NCBI GenBank assembly: GCA_021234155.1 | Contig: JAJEKV010000010.1 | Span: forward strand, 21,974,833-22,038,832 | Length of the DNA stretch: 64,000 nucleotides | Direction of reading: 5' to 3' | Source of the DNA: Isoetes taiwanensis | Lineage: Eukaryota; Streptophyta; Lycopodiopsida; Isoetales; Isoetaceae | In this document: positions 57,038 to 64,000 of the stretch, one piece after another | Layout of the letters: each line of letters starts with the position of its first letter | How positions within the stretch are numbered: position 1 is the first letter of the stretch | Made by a program: the position numbers and the translations under genes | The notes under the pieces: model-generated | What the model was told of the DNA's origin: nothing | The model's input: the letters and a program-made list of their open reading frames with translations, nothing else | Database searches by the model: none

Positions 57038-57259
57038 CCGGGAGATGTCTAAGCTACAAGGCTTGATAGATGATACAAGTATAAACATACTTGATGCAAA
57101 GTGGGAGATAAAGTACATGAAGATAATAATAACAATCCTGCGGGGTAATAATACTTGATTTTGTCAATGAACAGGGATGAAGAGCACGCAAGAGAAGATA
57201 AAACACAAGATACTACTCTTATTGCGTCTACCGGCACTTCAAGTGATGCGACAGAACAA

Positions 57260-57296
57260 ATTCTCCTGAGAAGGAGAATAAGAGTCTATAGACTCT
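57260..57296. repeat. Two adjacent palindromes between convergent genes
   Basis: ATTCTCCT-GAGA-AGGAGAAT (57260-57279) and AGAGTCTATAGACTCT (57281-57296, perfect) sit 220 bp after the forward stop and before the 3' end of the reverse gene. They might help stop or process both transcripts; that is inference. Confidence 0.6.
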
Positions 57297-58127
57297 TTTC
57301 AATATTTATGTAACTTAGCTGTATGTAACCTGAATAATGCAAACAAGTGAGTTATACGATTTTGTACATATATTGTAACAATTTTGTATCTAATGAATAT
57401 AATATTTACCTGCACTTGCAGAGTTTCTACTTGCAAAATTGTTGTCCCAGTTTATATTTGAATGTAATGGTTTCTCCTATGCTTGTCTCGTATCCAAAGC
57501 ATGAAGTCCAAATCCTAATTGGTTAAACAAACAAACACAGATATGAAGCCAATCTTTGAACATATGCATGTAAAAAGGTTTAAGAGTATTTACTTTGTGC
57601 ATTGTCTTGAGCAGTCCCCAATTGAACACTTGCAGAAAGTTTCCACCATTTGTTTCCAAGGACCAAACTGAAGGGACAGACAGTTAAGCATAAACTCTAA
57701 AAACAATTAGCACGTCAGCAGACAAAGCAGAAACAGACAAAGCACCAGCAGCAGTACATTGATCAAGTCAGTCAGGACTACAAATTTCTGTGCAACAAAG
57801 AATTTGTTAGCTTCCATTGATAGGTTTGTTAGAAACAATAGGTTTGTTAGAAACAATGTAGCAGCAATGAGCCACTTTACATGTTAATTGAGTGCTTCTG
57901 CCGCTTCGAAGCAGAAGCAGAAAAAACAGTCAGCAGTGTTAGCACTCTACAGGAAGGGATGCCATCACTTTTTGGCATGTCTCTTCACTCATCTTGAACT
58001 TGTTGTTGCCAAGACTCTCCATATCAAATTTCACTTGTCTAATAAGGTGACTGTACACACTAGCAACTGGCTTGTCCACTAATAACTCAAAGTGGAGTGC
58101 ATCTGTCTGCTTGTAGTAGTGGCGAAA

Positions 58128-61100
58128 CTATGACTTCTCCCACACCAAATCACGAGAACCCCATGAGTCTTCATATGCATCTAACAATGTATTTTTAGTC
58201 TCTGTACACCTAAGAACATAAAAGTCAACTCCTTCATCATCCTCTGGATCTGCATTTACAGCAAAGTTATCTCCAACTTCTAGAACAGAACTGAGGTATT
58301 CATTAGCCTCATCATCATCCTCTTCTTCATCCGCATCCTCATCTTCATCTTGAACTGCTTTTGTTGGCTGATTGTTTTCTGTAGATTTCTTCAACTTCAG
58401 TTCTGTTGTGGACCAAGCTCCCAATCGAGCTTTGTTCATGCAATCATCCCATTTTCCATGAAAGCAAAAGGGACAAAAAACAAGAGAGACACACGTGGGC
58501 AACTTTTGCGAGGATTTGTTTTGTCACATGGTCTGATGGAATGAAGTTTAGAGCTCCCACAAAGTGATCTCCATTCCCTCTTTTCAGATTTGTCTACATT
58601 TTCGGGTTCAATATGCCAAAAAAACCTGCAATATAGAACAGAAAAATGTCACCTCAAATGAAGAAGAATGCAATGGTACTGATTGAATTTACCTTCTTAT
58701 ATTTGGGTCTGGTGGGTTGTTCATCATATACCAATTCATGAAATCCACAACGTCTTTGGCACGCTCCAATTTCCAGGAATCATACTTCAATTGTTCTCTT
58801 GCCAAAATCCTTTTTAGGATTGCACCTTGTCCATCATGTTCTCCTTTCCCATGAGAGCTGGCAAAAAATTCCATTCATACTCAATTCCTTCACTATTGAC
58901 ATAGTTCCTTCCTAAATACCAAAAAGGTCTTGCTCCTTTGAACTGTGCTGTGCAACCATCACTCCAAAAAATATGTTTGTTGTACAAAATATTTTGTACT
59001 CTGAGCCAGTCTGCATGAACTTTCAAGCAATGTTGTACAAACTCACTGCTATGATCTCTATCATCTGAAATATAAAAATGTACTTCCTTTATGATTCTCC
59101 TCTCATTACTGCTGATGATCTGCTGAGTTGTCTTCCTCTTTCTTTGCTGCTTTTCCTTCTCTAGTTCCCTTCTCTCTGCTTCCTTAGCTTCCATATCTTC
59201 TATCTCATCTCGGGTTGCATGTCTATATGTGATATGAACCAATATTGATGCCGATCAGGTGCCGCGGTGGCAAGATTGTGCCTCTTTCTGAATTTTAAAA
59301 CTGTAATTTTCAGCAAAATCAATAACCGAGACAACTGCACCTTCAGGAAAAGTATCCAAGCACTTCCTGAATTGCTTTGCCTGCCAGTGTGCAACATAAT
59401 TGTGTGGGATGAATTGTACCAGTGTCTTCGAAGCATGCTGCTGGAATTGGGCCAGGCTCTCTTTCTTGTATACAAGTCTAGTTACCTTTTTGGTTTCTTT
59501 CCCGCCATTTTTTCTTGGTGGTCTCCTTCATGTAACCAACCTCTTGCTTGTTTTTTGGAAAACAAAGATCAGTTTGTAAGTTTGCAAAGACAAGCACAAC
59601 AATCACAAGCACAAAAATCATTTAAGCACAAATGCCAAATACACTACCTTTTCAAACTGTTTCCACTCCACTTTGTAATCGACTCCTCCTTCTCCTTTGG
59701 ACATATTGGCAACCTTTGTTTGTAAGACCACCGAAAATTTGTTTGTAAGATGTTGCATCAATCATCTTAACAACTCAAAATAGAATGTTCAAACATCTTA
59801 ACATTAAAAAAAGAGTACCTTTTCAATCCACAATCCTTGCATGCCACCTGCAGACAATTATGTTTGTGCCACTCTTCATCTTCATCCTTAGGGCGATCAT
59901 TTGCCTCCAAAAATCACTAGTGGATTTATAAACATGGTTCTTGGTCGCACAAAAGTTACCATCACCACAAACAAAGACAAGTACAAATGCTTGCAATCTT
60001 TATGCACGCCATTTGGATCTGTTTCGATTTTGTTGAGTGCTTGCATCACATATTCAAAGTGCATGTGATATTGGCGTGACAAGTTTCTCTTTCATTTAAA
60101 GCCCTCACTAATGATGGCTTCAACAATTCAAATGTCTTATTTGGGTAATCTTAATGTCATTGAATTCCTTCTTGAAGTTCATGTAAAATTGCAACTGCAA
60201 ACAAAGAAGATCTATATAGAAACAGATATATGCAACAGAAGAAACATACTAAGCAGGGAAATCACCTGAGATATTTCAAGCAGTTGTATTGGATGATCAA
60301 TTTTATCGCCATCTGCTGTAACAAACTTTCTCACATGCTTCCTAGATGGTGAAACTTCGTGTGTTTTATGTCCAGAACTTGTAAACACAATTCCTAACCT
60401 CGTCACTCAATGCATCACACCTCTTTTTCCTTGAAAACATTGACCACGGACCACATTCTTGGTCTGCCATTATTCTTCTTCTGGTTGCAGCAACAACAGA
60501 TTTTCTAGATATATGAAGGAGACGTGCGACAACAGATTGGTTGATGGATTTTGCTGATGAAGATACCATTTGCAAAGTAGACTTTCTTGCTTGCAATACA
60601 TCTGTCTTCCTTAATTTCTTTTGTTCATTGAATGTCTCCTGAACATTTTTAATCACATTCTTCATGATCTTGCTTTGTTCATGATCAACAAAATCCACTT
60701 CCAGTGGCAATTTCGCCTTCACTCTCTTCACAAATCTGTGCACCACCATTGCTTTATCCCCTTCTTTCAAAGGCTTTGTGATTTCGTTGAAATAATCGTC
60801 CATTTTTTTGGACAATTCTTGAAGCCTTCTCGCACTCAGGCCTCGTTCAATTTCGTGGTGCAAGTTTTCTTTCTCTCTCTCCCTTTCTCTTTTTATTTTT
60901 GTCTTGATTGCCTTCTTCTCTCGGCTTGAATTTCCGGAAAACTTTGAGTCTCTTTTCCTCATCCAAATCAGAACCCGATTGATCCATTGAGGATCGTGAT
61001 GTGCGAGAATTTTGCGATCTGAGAAACCGTGATCTACAAAGAACAGTTTCGTTTGAGGTACAAGCCGAATGATCATTCCCGCCACAAAAGAATTCAAGAA
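58128..61100 (-). pseudogene. Transposase-like gene (DFAENY / SDGC / SHGKG family), frameshifted
   Basis: Reading down from 61100: basic helical N-terminus (EIERGLSARRLQELSKKMDD, MVVHRFVKRVKAKLPLEVDF), VSPSRKHVRKFV, FELLKPSLVRALNERETC, YHMHFEYVMQALNKIETD, WHKHNCLQVACKDCGLK, FIPHNYVAHWQAKQF, VVSVIDFAENYSFKIQKEAQ, YISDDRDHSSEFVQHCL, IFWSDGCTAQFKGARPFWYL, FFASSHGKGEHDGQGAILKR, GKWDDCMNKARLG. The C-terminal part is very acidic and ends VLEVGDNFAVNADPEDDEG. The aspartates in DFAENY and SDGC fit an RNase-H-fold (DDE) nuclease; this is inference. One-base shifts occur near 60370, 60140, 60080, 59990 and 59880, and a TGA follows KEAQSCHRGT near 59257. GT-AG introns are visible between several blocks. 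Confidence 0.72.
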
Positions 61101-61281
61101 ACAGACCCCGCCATCTCAAAACAGACCGCGCCAGATCATTTCGGAACCGAATTTGATTTTCGGAGCAGCCATGTCATCGATCCGGAAGCAATTTGCTAAA
61201 AACGGATCATCCTGTTCCCGCTCTCCAAGCACCCCCAGCACAGCAGATCAAGCACGAAAAGCAGAGCGTCCGGACGGGTGC

Positions 61282-61310
61282 TTTTGTACCCCAATATCTA
61301 ACTTAGACCC
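61282..61310 (-). repeat. Right terminal inverted repeat (29 bp)
   Basis: Exact reverse complement of 53751-53779. Followed by ATAG (61311-61314). Confidence 0.95.
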
Positions 61311-61388
61311 ATAGTAGCTTTCACTTTTTTAAGCAGGTCCCGTCGTAGCATGTTTTTGTTAAACTCTTCCATAAATGAGATTTTGAAA

Positions 61389-61730
61389 TCATTTAGAATA
61401 CTCTTCATAGTTTTTACTCATATTCTTGCTGCTCTCATCACTTCCAAACACCTCAGATTCAGATCTTGTTGTGCCTGATGTCGAAATTGGATCTGATGCC
61501 GAGGCCATTCCTATTGAATCCGATGCAGTTGGACTTGATTTGTCTTCTGTGCCCTTTTTTATAGTATTTTTAGGTTCTCTAGATGCTTTTTCTAAGCCTT
61601 CATCATCGGTTCCCATAATGATATTTTTGGCTCTATTCATTGCAGTATTCCTAACCTTTTCAGTTGCAACAGCATTGTTCTCATCGATTATGACATTGTC
61701 TCCAAGGAGCACCACCGGTATCGGGTTTTA
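61389..61730 (-). CDS. Doubtful polar ORF of unknown function
   Basis: A reverse-strand frame of about 110 codons (PIPVVLLGDNVIIDENNAVA, then a Ser/Thr/Glu-rich half) with no ATG at its start. The opposite strand is open too. A real exon is possible, but nothing supports a function. Confidence 0.2.
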
Positions 61731-64000
61731 GTTTCCTTCCTGGGTTTCGCCATTGGCACAGCAGCGCCCTAATTTTTGTGAGAAAGAAGGGAGGGAATAT
61801 AATTGGTTTTTTTTTTGGGGGGGGGGGGGGTAGGAGGAAAAGGAAGGGAACTGTTGAGACGAAGAAGGAACGATGATTTGAGAAGCTGAAGAAGACCAAT
61901 GGTCCAAAATTGCAGCCGCTCTTCCTCATGAGAATGTCGACACAATGGATTGGATCGATAGCATAAAATACAATGGAAAATAGAGATGGAGATATGGCAT
62001 TGGGGAAATTTGTAGCGCTTTAGCACCTTGTTAGATCCAAGGGCTATTGGAGGTAAACAGCTACTTAATTGGTGGATAGTTTCTTGCAAAACATGCATGG
62101 AATGCAACTCAAAACCTTCTACCCGTGACTACACACAAAGGCACTCAACATGTTTGTATCCTAGCATGCATTTGTATTTTAGGTTAGTCCCTTTTACTTG
62201 AGCTAAGGAGATGGCGCATGTCATTCATGTTATTCATCGTGCATAACTATGCATGTTATTCATCCTGCATAATAATTGTCAATGTGAGGCCTAAAAAATG
62301 ATATCTTGAATTTTGAGCAATTGTTAAGATAGATATTGATGGCAAATGGTTTCTTGCAGCTATAGTTGCCTTCTAATATGTGAAAGGGATATAAGGGGCA
62401 GCATATATCAAGTGCTAAATGATGAGATGCAGCATTTCGGCTGTTTGATAGGAAATAGTATGGGAACACAACTAGACTCTGAATCTAAGGATACTAGATT
62501 TGTTTCCTGTAAATTGATACTAGTCCCACTCTTATATGATTTTTGCAAGACATTATTTCTATGTTCCAATAAATGAAGTTGGTACTTGACATTTGTGCAA
62601 CTCATGACTGTCCTTGCATTGCTTTCATCTCTTCATTATATCATTAGGGAATAATTAACCTCCACATGTTGGTGCAGGAAATACGTTAACAAATAAAAGA
62701 GAGGTATTTAATTTTTTCAATATTTTAAGTTATAATCAATGCAAGTAGAGATATATATATACAAGTTTTTGTACTATGAGAGAGTATATCAAGTCAATTG
62801 GTAGCTTGTGAGATGTCAAAGTCAAAGTTGTGCAAAATCAACCAATAGTTGCAGCTAGAAAGTTAATGTCAAAGTCAAAGTTGTAGTCGCGGTCAACACT
62901 TGCTCAAACTCTTTTAAGAAATCAAGATCTAGGAAAAGTTTTCCACATACCAGCTATCCGCCAGTTTTAGACTATACTCCCGGCACGTGCCCAATGGGGC
63001 TTTGCCCTACCACGAATGCGGCGTCGGCTCGAGGCAAACTCTTTTAAGTTAGCCCTCCAAGTCGGTGTTTGTTTCTTATATTCCATAAAAGTTTTCATTG
63101 GATTGCTCAACAGCAGGTTTCATTAAAGTGGTCGCTACGTATATTCTTCAACTACCCTTAAGAAATAAGATTTTGTTATGGTATTCAGAACTTAACAACC
63201 TTGAAGATGTTAACGAAGGGTTGTTCTTTTCGAAGACAATGATGGTCCAATTTTTCCAAAATAGAAGAAACATGCACTAGCTAAAATATTGGCAGTGATA
63301 TCAAAGTTGCAACACGCTCAATTAAGCTCGGTCAATTGCGATGTGGCTTTAGTTTCAATAAGTCAATTTCAATGTCTTCTTTGATGAAATAAAGAACCTC
63401 AACAAGTGTGAAGGTGCAAAATAATTTAACCATGTGTAAATGTTATACTTGGGAATTACATAGCCATGATTGTTTAAAAATCATGTTGTTGAAGGCATAT
63501 ACTAGAGGGTAGTTGCATAAAGAAGGGTGATGAACTTTAGCAATGCAGTATAAAAAAAATGTCTAGACCAAAGGTTGAATGTTTGATCTTTATGTGTTGT
63601 TCATTTGTTTAATAGTCCTTACTAATAGTGACCAAATAGTATCGCCTCATATCCTTGGGTGTTTATTTCAATAAATAGAAACTCCCTATTTAACATTACC
63701 TAAACATCAAATTGTAGTTCATGCTTTCTACTTAAAATATCATTTGAACCTTGACACATAAACATACTATTGTCAAAATAGAATAGAACAAAGAAAGATT
63801 AAATTTGCCATTGCCGACAATCCACGAACAAATGTGCAATTGTTTGCCATTTTATGCATGCTCGATTGCATACATGATCCAATTGCTTGAAAGCACCTCC
63901 AACCATATGCAGATTCAAATGAATTAACAATTTTGTCTAGTTATGGAAATAAATTTAGCAGCAATAGACACAAGTATAAACAACAGCAAAATTGATGACA
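61731..64000. other. No gene recognised
   Basis: A poly(T)/poly(G) run lies at 61807-61830. GTCAAAGTCAAAGTTGT occurs twice near 62818 and 62869. The remaining frames are short and unmatched. Confidence 0.5.

Larger units (their letters stand above)
53751..61310. mobile_element. Large DNA transposon, 7,560 bp, perfect 29-bp inverted ends, ATAG target duplication
   Basis: The first and last 29 bp (53751-53779, 61282-61310) are exact inverted copies beginning GGGTCTAAGTTAGATATTGG. ATAG flanks both sides (53747-53750, 61311-61314), a 4-bp target duplication. Two convergent gene relics fill it. A forward one (54034-57037) has coiled-coil, RING-like and FCP1/NIF-phosphatase segments. A reverse one (58128-61100) resembles a transposase. 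Two palindromes separate them. Both genes have frameshifts, so the copy is probably non-autonomous now. The superfamily is uncertain: 4-bp duplications occur in, for example, Chapaev- and Academ-like elements, but I cannot place this protein. Confidence 0.88.

Noticed and set aside
61807-61830. G-quadruplex regulatory site
   Set aside because: It is a plain poly(T)/poly(G) run that may be a slippage or assembly artefact.

Overview
The window is nuclear DNA of a land plant. It carries a complete, intron-rich plant family-1 beta-glucosidase gene. Decayed copies of plant MAP kinase phosphatase 1, hexokinase and a plant kinesin-7 are also present, among copia, Gypsy-type and LINE debris. The best clue to lineage is a 1,312-residue protein at 23.5-27.6 kb made almost wholly of sperm-tail PG-rich repeats. 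That family belongs to flagellar axonemes, so the host probably makes swimming sperm. A fern is my first guess; a lycophyte, bryophyte, cycad or Ginkgo is possible.

Layout. 0-2.8 kb: a broken copia element abuts a truncated reverse-strand ORF. Next come an array of ACACGCTNAGCGTGT palindromes and a long microRNA-like foldback. 4.9-6.7 kb: reverse-strand exons, including a decayed MKP1 copy. 8.8-10.2 kb: a solo LTR. 12.5-13.3 kb: a long unidentified reverse-strand exon. 13.46-15.49 kb: an element with diverged inverted repeats. 15.8-18.5 kb: the beta-glucosidase (13 exons, 512 residues, intact frame, one GC-AG intron). 19.2-21.8 kb: three unusual repeat fields, namely TTCTAGAA units at exact 10-bp spacing, CCGTAGGAT boxes, and 48-bp coding-like repeats. 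23.5-27.6 kb: the PG-rich repeat gene (2 exons). 31.4 kb: a 150-nt foldback. 33.2-36.8 kb: two LINE remnants with poly(A). 37.7-41.0 kb: a kinesin-7 pseudogene with a hexokinase pseudogene in one intron. 43-50 kb: a tight hairpin, a SWIM zinc-finger fragment, an internally deleted L1 and a decayed transposase. 49.9-52.6 kb: an element with ~160-bp inverted repeats holding exon-like sequence and LINE debris.

53.75-61.31 kb is the most notable unit: a 7,560-bp element with perfect 29-bp terminal inverted repeats and an ATAG duplication on both sides. It has two convergent genes. The reverse-strand one looks like a transposase of a DFAENY / SDGC / SHGKG family. The forward one has coiled-coil, RING-like and FCP1/NIF-type phosphatase segments. 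Both now carry frameshifts or stops, so this copy is probably inactive, although its ends are perfect.

Five places share a small hairpin (GTCT-YCGT-GGAC or a pairing-conserving variant) followed by an A-rich stretch and a microsatellite. One of them ends a recognisable LINE reverse transcriptase, so this looks like a 3' recognition hairpin used by a LINE family and its short parasites. Only two genes appear intact: the beta-glucosidase and the PG-rich repeat gene.
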